A stretch of 45,510 nucleotides of DNA from Sedimenticola sp. (GTDB lineage: Bacteria; Pseudomonadota; Gammaproteobacteria; Chromatiales; Chromatiaceae), in NCBI GenBank assembly GCA_026992075.1, contig JALXAM010000055.1, positions 1-45,510 on the forward strand, in the 5' to 3' direction. The position numbers and the translations under genes are program-made. Below are positions 1 through 11,305 of this stretch, piece after piece; the stretch's first letter is position 1, and every line of letters starts with the position of its first letter. The notes beneath the pieces are model-generated. The model was not told where the DNA came from and searched no databases. It was given only the letters and a program-made list of their open reading frames with translations.

Positions 1-117
1 GGCTTTAAGCCCCAAACCAAGGAGCAGGATCTGGTTGTCGTTCATTCCCCTTACCTCAACGCCTATCGCAAGGAGTTCTCATGGTACCGGTTTCAGGGAG
101 AATTCCACACGGAATGA
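1..117 (+). CDS. C-terminal tail of an unrecognised protein (truncated by window edge)
   Basis: Frame 1 is open from the first base to a TGA at 115-117, giving the last 38 residues of a protein that ends in ...SWYRFQGEFHTE. The composition looks like real protein (aromatic and charged, no low complexity), and the frame stops just before the bamA promoter. In many gammaproteobacteria the gene here is rseP, but this tail does not resemble the hydrophobic end of RseP, so the usual neighbour appears to be missing or displaced. I do not recognise the family. It could also be a chance open frame, since only 117 bases are visible. Confidence 0.35.
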   Translation, partial: GFKPQTKEQDLVVVHSPYLNAYRKEFSWYRFQGEFHTE

Positions 118-132
118 CGAAGAGCCTATAAT
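103..132 (+). promoter_or_regulatory. Probable sigma-70 promoter for bamA
   Basis: A perfect -10 hexamer TATAAT lies at 127-132, with a weak -35 (TTCCAC, 103-108) 18 bases upstream. The predicted start of transcription, near 139, gives a leader of about 30 bases before the bamA ATG at 168. The promoter overlaps the last codons of the upstream frame, so the bamA cluster can be transcribed independently of it. Seen by eye only. Confidence 0.5.
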
Positions 133-167
133 ACGCGGTCACGCGAACCGGGGGTTTCCCTTCCATC

Positions 168-2441
168 ATGAAAGCCTTGTCGAGAGCCCTGGCCCTTTTT
201 CTGACACTGGGCATGCTGTCCGCTCCCGCGGGCGCTTTCGTGGCCAAGGACATCCGTGTGGAGGGGTTGCAGCGTATCTCCGCCGGCACCGTGTTCAACT
301 ACCTGCCGGTGAAACCCGGCGACGACATCAACGCGGACAATCTGCCGCGCATCATTCGGGCGCTCTACAAGACCGGCTTCTTCAAGGACGTCCAGGCCTG
401 GCGTGATGGTGACGTGCTGGTGCTGGAGGTGGTGGAGCGGCCGGCCATCGCCAAGATCGAGATCAGCGGCAACAAATCCATCAAGACCGAGGATCTGAAG
501 AAGGGGCTCCAGGATGCCGGATTGGCGGAAGGACGCACCTTCAACCGCTCGCTGTTGGCCAAGATCGAACAGGAACTGCGGCGCCAGTACTACAACGAAG
601 GAAAATATGGCGTGAACCTCAAGACCCGGGTGACACCGATGGAACGGAACCGGGTGGCCATCGACATCGACATCCAGGAGGGCAAGACCGCCCGTATCCG
701 TGGCGTGGAGATCGTGGGCAACAAGGCCTTCCCGGACGACGAGCTGCTGGAGCTGTTCAAATCCCGGCCCGGGGGCTGGTTGGCCTGGTTCACCAAGGAG
801 GATCAGTATTCCCGGCAGAAGCTGGCCGGCGATCTGGAGGCGCTCAAGTCTTTCTATCTCGACCGCGGTTATCTCCAGTTCAAGGTGGAATCCACCCAGG
901 TGACCCTGTCACCGGACAAAAAGGACATCTACATCGCCATCAACGTGGACGAGGGAGATGTCTACACCCTCAGCGACATCCGCATCACCGGCGACCTGGT
1001 GGTGGATCCACAGGAATATTTCCCGCTCATCCATCTGCGCCGGGGCGAACCTTTCTCCCGCCGCGCGGTGGTGGACAGCACCGACCGCATCACCCAGAAG
1101 CTGGCGGAGATGGGATATGCCTTCGCCAACGTCAACCACATCCCGGAGGTGGACGAAGAAAACAAGACGGTGGCCATCACCTTCTACCTGGATCCAGGCA
1201 AACGGGTCTATGTCCGGCGCATCGAGATCAAGGGCAACGCGCGAACCCGCGACCGGGTGATCCGCCGGGAGATGCGGCAGATGGAGCGGGCCTGGCTCTC
1301 CACCAGCAAACTGAAACTGTCGCGGGAGCGACTCAAGCGGTTGGGTTTCTTCGAAGATGTCACCTTGGAGACACCGGCGGTGCCCGGCACAACCGATCTG
1401 GCCGATGTCGTCGTCACGGTAAAAGAGAAACCATCCGGGTCCCTGGCGGGCGGGGTCGGCTACAGTCAGAACCAGGGCTTCAGCTTCACTGCCACCATCA
1501 CCGAGGACAACTTTTTGGGCACTGGCAAGAAGGTGACGGCCGCCTTCAACACCAGCAGTTACAACACCCACTACCAGCTTTCCTATTTCAACCCCTATGC
1601 CACCATCAACGGCATCAGCCGGGGATTCAACCTGAGCTACCGAAAGACCGACTACAACGAGCTCAACATCTCCGACTATCTCACCGATCGCTCCGTGGCC
1701 TCGGTGAACTACGGTGTCCCCATCAGTGACTTCAACCGCCTCTCCGGCACCTTCGCCATCGAATACATCGACCTCACTCTGGGTAGTGTCCCACCGATCG
1801 AGATCATCGACTTCGTGAACACCGAGGGGGAAAAATACCTGGATTACAAGATCACTGTGACCTGGCGGCACGACTCCCGCGACAGCGCCATTTTCCCCAC
1901 CATCGGTACCCGCCAGACCGCCACCCTCATCGCCACCGTACCGGGCAGTGACCTGCAGTTCTACAAGCTTTACTACACTTTTCGTCATTACCTGCCGCTC
2001 TATCGGAAATTCACCTTCTCGGCCAAGGCGGATGTGGGATACGGCGACCGGTACGGGAAGACCTCCATCATGCCCTTTTTCGAGCATTTCTATGCCGGGG
2101 GCATCCGCAACGTGAGGGGCTTCAAGAGCAACACCCTGGGTCCACGGGATTCCACCGGGGATCCCTATGGCGGCAAAATCAAGCTCACCGGCGGTCTGGA
2201 ACTGTTCATGCCGCCTCCCATGGAGAAGTTTGCCCAGACCGTGCGCCTGTCGACTTTTCTCGATGCAGGCAATGTCTTTGCCGACAGGATAGAATGGGAC
2301 CAGATACGTTATTCGGTGGGTGTCGGTGCGACCTGGCTCTCACCCATGGGGGCGCTCACGGTGAGTTACGGCGTACCCCTGAACGACAAACCCGGGGACG
2401 ATGTGGAAAACTTCCAATTCAGCTTCGGGTCGGTTTTCTGA
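168..2441 (+). CDS. bamA: Outer membrane protein assembly factor BamA
   Basis: BamA is the essential Omp85-family core of the BAM complex; it folds and inserts beta-barrel proteins into the outer membrane. The 757-residue product starts with a signal peptide (MKALSRALALFLTLGML, cleavage near residue 23). About 400 residues of five POTRA repeats follow (first begins near FVAKDIRVEGLQ), then a 16-strand barrel domain. The barrel carries the diagnostic VRGF motif (GGIRNVRGFKSN, near residue 643) and ends in a terminal phenylalanine (FSFGSVF), the outer-membrane signature. Length is close to the usual 780-810. The skp gene starts 22 bases downstream, the standard arrangement. The ribosome site before ATG 168 is weak. 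Confidence 0.97.
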   Translation: MKALSRALALFLTLGMLSAPAGAFVAKDIRVEGLQRISAGTVFNYLPVKPGDDINADNLPRIIRALYKTGFFKDVQAWRDGDVLVLEVVERPAIAKIEISGNKSIKTEDLKKGLQDAGLAEGRTFNRSLLAKIEQELRRQYYNEGKYGVNLKTRVTPMERNRVAIDIDIQEGKTARIRGVEIVGNKAFPDDELLELFKSRPGGWLAWFTKEDQYSRQKLAGDLEALKSFYLDRGYLQFKVESTQVTLSPDKKDIYIAINVDEGDVYTLSDIRITGDLVVDPQEYFPLIHLRRGEPFSRRAVVDSTDRITQKLAEMGYAFANVNHIPEVDEENKTVAITFYLDPGKRVYVRRIEIKGNARTRDRVIRREMRQMERAWLSTSKLKLSRERLKRLGFFEDVTLETPAVPGTTDLADVVVTVKEKPSGSLAGGVGYSQNQGFSFTATITEDNFLGTGKKVTAAFNTSSYNTHYQLSYFNPYATINGISRGFNLSYRKTDYNELNISDYLTDRSVASVNYGVPISDFNRLSGTFAIEYIDLTLGSVPPIEIIDFVNTEGEKYLDYKITVTWRHDSRDSAIFPTIGTRQTATLIATVPGSDLQFYKLYYTFRHYLPLYRKFTFSAKADVGYGDRYGKTSIMPFFEHFYAGGIRNVRGFKSNTLGPRDSTGDPYGGKIKLTGGLELFMPPPMEKFAQTVRLSTFLDAGNVFADRIEWDQIRYSVGVGATWLSPMGALTVSYGVPLNDKPGDDVENFQFSFGSVF

Positions 2442-2463
2442 TCGACGACTACTCGAGGAGTGC

Positions 2464-2982
2464 ATGCACGTGACAAGAAACAAGATTTTGATGGTATTCC
2501 TGTTGCTCTTTTTCGTGGCCTTTGCCGGCAACGCCGTGGCCGCCGGCACCAAGGTGGCCTATGTTCAGGTGGCCAAGGTGTTGCAGGCCGCGCCTCAGGT
2601 GAAAGCCATCAAGGAGCGCATTCGCAAGGAGTTCGCCCGTCGGGACGATCAGCTGGTGGCCGAGCAGAAAAAGCTCAAGAAGCTCAAGGAGAAGCTGGAT
2701 CGTGACGCGGCCATCATGAGCGAGTCGGAGAAGAAGCGGCTGGAGCGTGACATCATCGCACGCGCGCGCAAGCTCAAGAACGCGCAGAGCGAGTTCCAGG
2801 AGGACCTGTCGTTGCGCCAGAACGAAGAGCTGGCCAAGCTGCGCAAGGTGATCACCGAGGTGGTGATCAAGGTGGCCAAGAAGGGCGGCTTCGACATGGT
2901 GCTGGAGAGCGGTGTGGTCTGGACCAAGGACCAGTACAACATCACCAACCGGGTGATTCAGGAACTCAAGAAACGCCGCTGA
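2464..2982 (+). CDS. skp: Periplasmic chaperone Skp/OmpH family
   Basis: Skp is a trimeric periplasmic holdase that carries unfolded outer membrane proteins to BAM. I chose ATG 2464 because it follows a clear ribosome site (CGAGGAG at 2454-2460) and opens directly into a signal peptide (hydrophobic VFLLLFFVAFAG, cleavage after AVAA near residue 27); the longer in-frame start at 2401 would lie inside bamA. The 172-residue product then has the family N-terminal strand (TKVAYVQVAKVL) and a long charged coiled coil rich in Lys, Glu and Arg (about residues 45-130), the tentacle helices. It sits between bamA and lpxD, the conserved order. Confidence 0.93.
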   Translation: MHVTRNKILMVFLLLFFVAFAGNAVAAGTKVAYVQVAKVLQAAPQVKAIKERIRKEFARRDDQLVAEQKKLKKLKEKLDRDAAIMSESEKKRLERDIIARARKLKNAQSEFQEDLSLRQNEELAKLRKVITEVVIKVAKKGGFDMVLESGVVWTKDQYNITNRVIQELKKRR

Positions 2983-2991
2983 CCCATTTCG

Positions 2992-4056
2992 ATGGAGGAA
3001 GCAGGGGGAATTCGGCTGTCCGAGCTGGCAGCGGCAGCGGGTGCCGAACTCCATGGCGATGGCGAAACCCTCATCCGGGGTCCAGCGACCCTGCAGGATG
3101 CCGGGCCGGGCCAGATCGCCTTCCTGAGCAACCCTCGTTACCGCAAATACCTGGCGCAAACCCGGGCTTCTGCGGTGATTCTCTCGCCGAAGGATCTCGA
3201 ACACTGCGCCACCAACGCCCTGGTGGCCGATGACCCCTACCTGGCCTGGGCGCGGGTGCTGCGCTGCTTCGTGCAGGAGGGTCGGCCGCCGGCGGGCGTG
3301 CATCCGGCGGCGGTGGTGGACCCGGCGGCGCAGGTGGACGAGAGCGCCGTGGTGGAGGCCGGCAGCGTGGTGGCCGCGGGGGCGTGCATCGGTGCCAACG
3401 CCTGGATCGGCCCCAACTGCGTGGTGGGGCGTGATGTGGTGATCGGTGAGGACTCCCGGCTGGTGGCCTTGGTAGCGGTGCTCGACGGGGTGCGCATCGG
3501 CCGACGCTGCCTGCTCCATCCGGGCGTGGTGGTGGGTAGCGATGGTTTCGGCCTGGCGCGCTACGGCGAGCGCTGGGAGAAGGTGCCGCAACTGGGAAGC
3601 GTGATCCTGGAGGACGAAGTGGAGGTGGGGGCCAACACCACCATCGATCGTGGCGCAGTGCACGACACCATCCTGCGGCGCGGGGTCAAGCTGGACAATC
3701 TGATCCAGGTGGCCCACAACGTGGAGATCGGCGAGAACACCGCCATCGCCGCCTGCACCGGCATCTCCGGCTCCACCCGCATCGGCGCCAATTGCACCCT
3801 GGCCGGCGGAGTGGGGCTGGTTGGCCACATCGAGTTGGCCGACAATGTCCACGTCACCGGTTTCAGCATGGTGACCCACTCGCTGAAGGAGCCGGGGGTC
3901 TATTCCAGCGGCCTGGCGGCAGTGCCCCACGACCAGTGGAAGCGCAGCGCCGTGCGGGTGAAGCGGCTGGAGGAGATGGCCCGCAAGATCCGCGAACTGG
4001 AAAAAATGGTGGAGCAGCTTCGGGAAGAGAAGGGGCTGGAACACCCAAACTCGTAG
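2992..4056 (+). CDS. lpxD: UDP-3-O-(3-hydroxyacyl)glucosamine N-acyltransferase LpxD
   Basis: LpxD adds the second, N-linked 3-hydroxyacyl chain to UDP-3-O-acyl-glucosamine in lipid A synthesis, in the cytoplasm. The 354-residue product has the N-terminal uridine-binding region (ending near residue 100), then a left-handed beta-helix of hexapeptide repeats ([19 protein letters not shown]) containing the catalytic histidine region [11 protein letters not shown]-terminal helix ([21 protein letters not shown]) completes the trimer-forming end. It begins 9 bases after skp. Its TAG stop (4054-4056) lies inside the repeat element that starts at 4053, so the present C-terminus is set by that repeat; overall length is still normal. 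Confidence 0.97.
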   Translation: MEEAGGIRLSELAAAAGAELHGDGETLIRGPATLQDAGPGQIAFLSNPRYRKYLAQTRASAVILSPKDLEHCATNALVADDPYLAWARVLRCFVQEGRPPAGVHPAAVVDPAAQVDESAVVEAGSVVAAGACIGANAWIGPNCVVGRDVVIGEDSRLVALVAVLDGVRIGRRCLLHPGVVVGSDGFGLARYGERWEKVPQLGSVILEDEVEVGANTTIDRGAVHDTILRRGVKLDNLIQVAHNVEIGENTAIAACTGISGSTRIGANCTLAGGVGLVGHIELADNVHVTGFSMVTHSLKEPGVYSSGLAAVPHDQWKRSAVRVKRLEEMARKIRELEKMVEQLREEKGLEHPNS

Positions 4057-4112
4057 GTCGGGCTTCAGCCCGACATCCAACCGATGTTCTGTCGGGCTGA
4101 AGCCCGACCTAC
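4053..4112 (+). repeat. Interspersed palindromic repeat, short form (copy 1)
   Basis: A 22-bp palindromic unit beginning GTAGGTCGGGCTTCAGCC (4053-4074) and its exact inverse (4091-4112) flank a 16-base spacer. Each unit can fold alone (CGGGCT/AGCCCG) and the two can pair with each other. The same terminal unit recurs at 6505, 6550, 16800, 16984, 18883 and 19051. It lies between lpxD and fabZ, supplies the TAG stop of lpxD, and ends 36 bases before the fabZ start. The organisation resembles REP/REPIN elements. I see no clear target-site duplication. Confidence 0.9.
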
Positions 4113-4147
4113 GATTGGAGCTTCAAGAACCGCCGGGAGCAGAACCT

Positions 4148-4585
4148 TTGAACGACTACGACATCGGCCGCGTGCTGTCGCGGCTGCCCCATCGCTATCC
4201 CTTCCTGCTGGTGGACCGCGTGCTCGAGTGCGAGCCTGGCGAGCGGCTGTTGGCGCTCAAAAACGTCACCATCAACGAGCCCTTCTTCCAGGGCCACTTT
4301 CCCGGTCGTCCGGTGATGCCCGGGGTGCTGGTCATCGAGGCCATGGCCCAGGCCACCTGTCTGCTGGCGCTGGAGACCGAGGAGAGCGGCGAGGACGAGG
4401 TCTACCTGCTGGCCGGCGTGGACAAGGCGCGTTTCAAGCGGCCGGTGATGCCGGGCGACAGCCTCCACCTCGAGACCCGTCTGGTGCGGCGCAAGCGCGG
4501 CATCTGGCTGTTCGAGTGCGAAGCCAAGGTGGAGGAGAGCATCATGGCCACCGCCGAGATCATGTGCACCGCGAGACCCCTTTGA
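4148..4585 (+). CDS. fabZ: 3-hydroxyacyl-[ACP] dehydratase FabZ
   Basis: FabZ dehydrates 3-hydroxyacyl-ACP in fatty acid elongation and competes with LpxA/LpxD for the same substrate. I place the start at TTG 4148, not the upstream TTG at 4115. It has a good ribosome site (GGGAG at 4135-4139, 8-base gap) and gives the standard N-terminus ([20 protein letters not shown]). The 145-residue hot-dog-fold product has catalytic His50 ([11 protein letters not shown]) and Glu64 (VLVIEAMAQ). The upstream start would place part of the reading frame directly after a repeat element. The TGA stop overlaps the TTG start of lpxA, implying translational coupling. Confidence 0.96.
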   Translation: MNDYDIGRVLSRLPHRYPFLLVDRVLECEPGERLLALKNVTINEPFFQGHFPGRPVMPGVLVIEAMAQATCLLALETEESGEDEVYLLAGVDKARFKRPVMPGDSLHLETRLVRRKRGIWLFECEAKVEESIMATAEIMCTARPL

Positions 4586-5352
4586 TCCATCCCACCGCCA
4601 TCATCGACGACAGCGCCCGCATCGGAGAGGGGGTGCGCATCGGTCCCTGGACCCTCATCGGTCCCCAGGTGGAGATCGGTGACGGCTGCGAGATCGGCGC
4701 CCACGTGGTGATCGCGCGCAACACCCGCATCGGCCGCAACAACCGCATCTTCCAGTTCGCCTCGGTGGGGGAGGATCCCCAGGACAAGAAGTACGACGGC
4801 GAGGAGACCTGGCTGGAGATTGGCGACCACAACGTGATCCGCGAGTACGCCACCCTCAACCGGGGCACCATACAGGACGGCGGTGTCACCCGTGTGGGCA
4901 GCCACAACCTGCTGATGGCCTACACCCACGTGGCCCACGACTGCCGCATCGGTGACCACACCATCCTCGCCAACGCCGCCTCTCTCGGCGGGCACGTCCA
5001 CATCCACGACTGGGCCATCCTCGGCGGCTTCACCCTGGTGCATCAGTTCACCCGCGTGGGTGCCCACAGCTTCTCCGCCATGGGCAGCGCCATCGGTAAG
5101 GATGTGCCGCCTTACGTGATGGTGGGCGGTCAGCCGGCGGCACCGCGCGGCATCAACCACGAAGGGCTGAAGCGGCGCGGCTTCAGCGCCGACGAGATCG
5201 GCGCCATCAAGCAGGCCTATCGCCGCCTCTACCGCGCCGGCCTGCGGCTGGAGGAGGCGCTGGAGGAGATCCGCCAGATGGCGCGTGAGCACCAGGCGCT
5301 GGAGGTGATGGCCCGTTTCCTGGAAAACCCGGCCCGTAGCATCGTCCGCTAA
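4582..5352 (+). CDS. lpxA: UDP-N-acetylglucosamine O-acyltransferase LpxA
   Basis: LpxA catalyses the first step of lipid A synthesis, moving a 3-hydroxyacyl chain from ACP to UDP-GlcNAc. The 256-residue product starts at TTG 4582, overlapping the fabZ stop, and opens with [20 protein letters not shown], the family's usual N-terminus. Hexapeptide repeats form the beta-helix through about residue 185. The catalytic base is His119 in THVAHDC. The C-terminal helical domain has the conserved EGLKRRGFS motif. Its TAA overlaps the lpxB ATG by one base. Confidence 0.97.
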   Translation: MIHPTAIIDDSARIGEGVRIGPWTLIGPQVEIGDGCEIGAHVVIARNTRIGRNNRIFQFASVGEDPQDKKYDGEETWLEIGDHNVIREYATLNRGTIQDGGVTRVGSHNLLMAYTHVAHDCRIGDHTILANAASLGGHVHIHDWAILGGFTLVHQFTRVGAHSFSAMGSAIGKDVPPYVMVGGQPAAPRGINHEGLKRRGFSADEIGAIKQAYRRLYRAGLRLEEALEEIRQMAREHQALEVMARFLENPARSIVR

Positions 5353-6623
5353 TGCGTATCGCCCTGGTCGCCGCCGAGCCCTCGGGAGACCAGCTCGCGG
5401 CGGGGCTGATGGCGGTGCTGCGCCGGCGGCTGCCCGGCGTCCGCTTCGAGGGCGTGGGCGGCCGCGCCATGGCGGAGCAGGGGCTGGAGAGCCGCTTTCC
5501 CATGGAGAAGCTGTCGCTGATGGGGCTGGTGGAGGTGGTGCGCCACCTGCCGGAGCTCATCGCCCTGCGCCGTGGCCTGGTGCGCCACTGGCGGGCTCAC
5601 CCGCCGGACCTCTTCATTGGCGTGGACGCGCCCGACTTCAACCTCGCCCTGGAACAGGCCCTGCGCGCCACCGGCGTGCCCACCGTCCACTACGTCAGCC
5701 CCACCGTCTGGGCCTGGCGGGAGGGCCGGGTGAAGACCCTTCGCCGCGCCGCCGATCGGGTGCTCTGCATCTTTCCCTTCGAACCCGATTTTCTCCAGCG
5801 TCACGGTGTGGCCGCCCGCTACGTGGGTCATCCTCTGGCGGCGTGCTACCCCCTGGAGCCCGACCGGGCCGGTGCCCGCCGGGCCCTGGCGCTGCCGGAT
5901 GATGGCCCGGTGCTGGCGCTGCTGCCCGGCAGCCGGTTGGGCGAGGTGGAGCGCATCGCCCCCCCTTTCCTGCAGGCGGCGGCGCAACTGCCGCGGGAGA
6001 TTCCCGGGTTGCGGGTGGCCACCCCTACCGCAACCGAAAGGACAGATGCCCGCTTCCGCGAGCTGGCCCGTCGTCACGCACCGGGACTGGCCCTCTCCAT
6101 CCATCCCGGCCGCACCGCCGAGGTGCTCACCGCCGCCGACCTGGCCCTGGTGGCCTCCGGCACCGCCACCTTCGAGGCCCTGTTGTGCAAGCGGCCCATG
6201 GTGGTGGGCTACCGCATGAACCCCCTCACCTACCACCTCATCACCGGCCTGGGGCTGCTCAAGACCCGCCAGGTGGCCATGGCCAACCTCCTCAGCGAAG
6301 AACCCCTGGCGCTCGAGCTGCTGCAGGGGCGCTGCGAGCCCCGCCGCCTGGCCCGGGCGCTGCTGAAGCTCTGGCGGTCGCCCGGCCTGCGCCAGGAGAT
6401 CGAGGCGGCCTACCGCCAGACCCACCGCCTCCTGCGGATGGAGACCGACGACCTGGCCGCCGACGCCGTGCTGGAACTTCTGGATCAAGATGGTGAGCGG
6501 AAGGGTAGGTGGGGCTTCAGCCCGACATCGGCGGGGCGTGGGGATCCTTGTCGGACTGAAGTCCGACCTACACCGGATGGGGAAGAAACCGCAAGCCCTG
6601 AGGAGCGGGAGCCAAAGCCATGA
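5352..6623 (+). CDS. lpxB: Lipid-A-disaccharide synthase LpxB with repeat-encoded C-terminal extension
   Basis: LpxB is the GT19 glycosyltransferase that joins lipid X and UDP-diacylglucosamine into the lipid A disaccharide at the inner membrane. Family motifs are the N-terminal [20 protein letters not shown], the [10 protein letters not shown] segment and the C-terminal donor site ([11 protein letters not shown]). A normal LpxB is about 380-385 residues; this frame reaches that point at 'LLDQDGE' and continues about 40 residues. The extra coding DNA contains a palindromic repeat (6505-6571) read in a frame that avoids its TAG. The extension is Pro/Glu/Arg-rich with no domain. The stop overlaps the rnhB start (ATGA). 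Confidence 0.95.
   Translation: MRIALVAAEPSGDQLAAGLMAVLRRRLPGVRFEGVGGRAMAEQGLESRFPMEKLSLMGLVEVVRHLPELIALRRGLVRHWRAHPPDLFIGVDAPDFNLALEQALRATGVPTVHYVSPTVWAWREGRVKTLRRAADRVLCIFPFEPDFLQRHGVAARYVGHPLAACYPLEPDRAGARRALALPDDGPVLALLPGSRLGEVERIAPPFLQAAAQLPREIPGLRVATPTATERTDARFRELARRHAPGLALSIHPGRTAEVLTAADLALVASGTATFEALLCKRPMVVGYRMNPLTYHLITGLGLLKTRQVAMANLLSEEPLALELLQGRCEPRRLARALLKLWRSPGLRQEIEAAYRQTHRLLRMETDDLAADAVLELLDQDGERKGRWGFSPTSAGRGDPCRTEVRPTPDGEETASPEEREPKP
6505..6571 (+). repeat. Interspersed palindromic repeat inside the lpxB reading frame (copy 2)
   Basis: Two 22-base units in inverse orientation, at 6505-6526 and 6550-6571, match the terminal units of the repeat at 4053-4112 with one change in the left unit and compensated changes in the right unit (CGGACT/AGTCCG instead of CGGGCT/AGCCCG). 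The unit's GTAG is out of frame with lpxB, so the ribosome reads through and translates the repeat as part of the C-terminal tail. Confidence 0.85.
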
Positions 6624-7192
6624 CCTCGATTCTCATCTGCGGCATCGACGAAGCCGGCCGCGGCCCCCTGGCCGGCCCGGTCATCGCTGCCGCCGTTATC
6701 CTCGATCCCCACCGTCCCAGCGAAGGCCTGGCCGACTCCAAGAAGCTCACCCCCGCCCGCCGCGAAGCCCTCCACGACCAGATCCTCGCCCACGCCCGCG
6801 CCTGGGCCCTGGGGCGCGCGGAGGTGGAGGAGATCGACCGCCTCAACATCCTCCAGGCAAGCCTGCTGGCCATGCGGCGGGCGGTGGAGGCTCTGCCCCT
6901 GGTGCCCGATCACGCCTTGGTGGACGGTAACCGCCTGCCCGAGGGGCTCCCCTGCAGCGCCGAGGCCATCGTCGGCGGCGACGGCAGCGTGCCCGCCATC
7001 TCCGCCGCCTCCATCCTCGCCAAGGTCGCCCGCGACCGGGAGATGATGGAACTCGACCGGCGCTATCCCGGCTATGGCTTTGCCGGCCACAAGGGGTATC
7101 CTACCCGGCAGCACCTCGAAGCCTTGCAGCGGCTGGGCGTCAGCGCGGTGCACCGGCGCAGCTTCGGGCCGGTGAAGCGGTGCCTGGAGTAA
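6620..7192 (+). CDS. rnhB: Ribonuclease HII
   Basis: RNase HII removes RNA from RNA-DNA hybrids and starts ribonucleotide excision repair. The 190-residue protein has the signature [14 protein letters not shown], with the catalytic Asp-Glu pair near residues 10-11, then [12 protein letters not shown], the ALVDG acidic residue, and the [18 protein letters not shown] motif. Length matches the family. The start overlaps lpxB by four bases and dnaE follows 50 bases later, as in many gammaproteobacteria. Confidence 0.97.
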   Translation: MTSILICGIDEAGRGPLAGPVIAAAVILDPHRPSEGLADSKKLTPARREALHDQILAHARAWALGRAEVEEIDRLNILQASLLAMRRAVEALPLVPDHALVDGNRLPEGLPCSAEAIVGGDGSVPAISAASILAKVARDREMMELDRRYPGYGFAGHKGYPTRQHLEALQRLGVSAVHRRSFGPVKRCLE

Positions 7193-7242
7193 CCAGGTTC
7201 CAAGCTGGAATGCGGCAGGTTCACCCTGAAACAGAACGACCC

Positions 7243-10785
<3,543 letters not shown>

Positions 10786-10797
10786 CAGGCTGCGTGA

Positions 10798-10935
10798 TCA
10801 GGCTACCAGCGTCAGGGCGGCGAGATAAGCGGCCAGGGCGCAGGCGAAAGCAGCCACCTCGACGACGCGCCGCAGAAGCGGCTCCCGGGAAGTGCGTTGA
10901 CGCTGATCCTTCATGATGTAACTGGAAGTGACCAT
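10798..10935 (-). CDS. Small single-pass membrane protein, 45 residues, uncharacterised
   Basis: Minus-strand frame from ATG 10935-10933 to TGA 10800-10798. The product begins MVTSSYIMKDQRQRTSREPL, with a basic, soluble N-terminal half (RRVVE at the junction), and ends in one hydrophobic helix, VAAFACALAAYLAALTLVA. Support for a real gene: a strong ribosome site (GGAGG at 10950-10946, 10-base gap); a near-consensus promoter upstream (-35 TTGATA, -10 TAGAAT); and a palindromic operator over that promoter. It converges on dnaE and diverges from the gene at 11095. Small basic-plus-helix proteins include toxins, cell-division inhibitors and complex subunits; no function can be assigned from sequence alone. 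Confidence 0.6.
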   Translation of the reverse strand: MVTSSYIMKDQRQRTSREPLLRRVVEVAAFACALAAYLAALTLVA

Positions 10936-10957
10936 CTCGTGCTTTCCTCCAACCAAT

Positions 10958-10994
10958 GTTCTCTCGAAGTTCTATTCTAGAACAAACAGAGAAC
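10958..10994 (-). promoter_or_regulatory. Nested palindromic operator (GTTC/GAAC boxes)
   Basis: Two concentric inverted repeats share a centre at 10976: outer arms GTTCTCT (10958-10964) and AGAGAAC (10988-10994), inner arms GTTCTA (10969-10974) and TAGAAC (10978-10983). Each side also reads as a direct repeat spaced one helical turn: GTTC-N7-GTTC (10958-10972) and GAAC-N7-GAAC (10980-10994). The site covers the spacer and -10 of the minus-strand promoter, the typical position of a repressor site. Confidence 0.6.
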
Positions 10995-11001
10995 TTATCA
11001 A
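10974..11001 (-). promoter_or_regulatory. Sigma-70 promoter of the small membrane protein
   Basis: On the minus strand, -35 TTGATA (11001-10996) and -10 TAGAAT (10979-10974) are separated by 16 bases; each hexamer matches consensus at five of six positions. Predicted transcription start near 10967, about 30 bases before the ATG at 10935. Confidence 0.55.
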
Positions 11002-11094
11002 GTCGAAATTTTCCCGAAAGGGCAGGCCATTCCCTGCAACGGGGGAGGAAAGCTGTGGCATAATCCGCGCCTTGCCAATGACGACGCGGCGCGG

Positions 11095-11292
11095 ATGGAC
11101 AAGAAGCGGATCGAAGACTGCGTGGAGCGGCTTTGCCAGAAGGGCTGCAAGGCACTCTGGACGGACATCGAACGCATGGATCGCGGTCAGGTGCTGCCAG
11201 AGCTGTCGGGCCTGGATGCCAACGAGCGGGCTGAAGTGCTGAAAGAGATCAAGAGCATCATGGCCGTCTACAAGGACAGCTGTTGTCTCTGA
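11095..11292 (+). CDS. Conserved-looking small Cys-rich protein, 65 residues
   Basis: The 65-residue product starts MDKKRIEDCVERLCQKGCKA. It has three N-terminal cysteines (C9, C14, C18) and a C-terminal Cys pair (C63, C64), and looks mostly helical, with the segment GLDANERAEVLKEIKSIMAVY near the end. I recall similar short uncharacterised proteins in gammaproteobacteria but cannot name a family. A -10-like CATAAT at 11059-11064 could serve as promoter. The ribosome site is weak. It lies 13 bases before the ArnD-like gene and probably shares its transcript. The cysteines might bind metal or a cofactor; this is a guess. Confidence 0.75.
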   Translation: MDKKRIEDCVERLCQKGCKALWTDIERMDRGQVLPELSGLDANERAEVLKEIKSIMAVYKDSCCL

Positions 11293-11305
11293 AGGCCTGG
11301 CTTCC

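Noticed and set aside
10958-11001. Standard gammaproteobacterial SOS box
   Set aside because: CTGT-N8-ACAG is not present; only the GTTC/GAAC spacing resembles a LexA box of another class.
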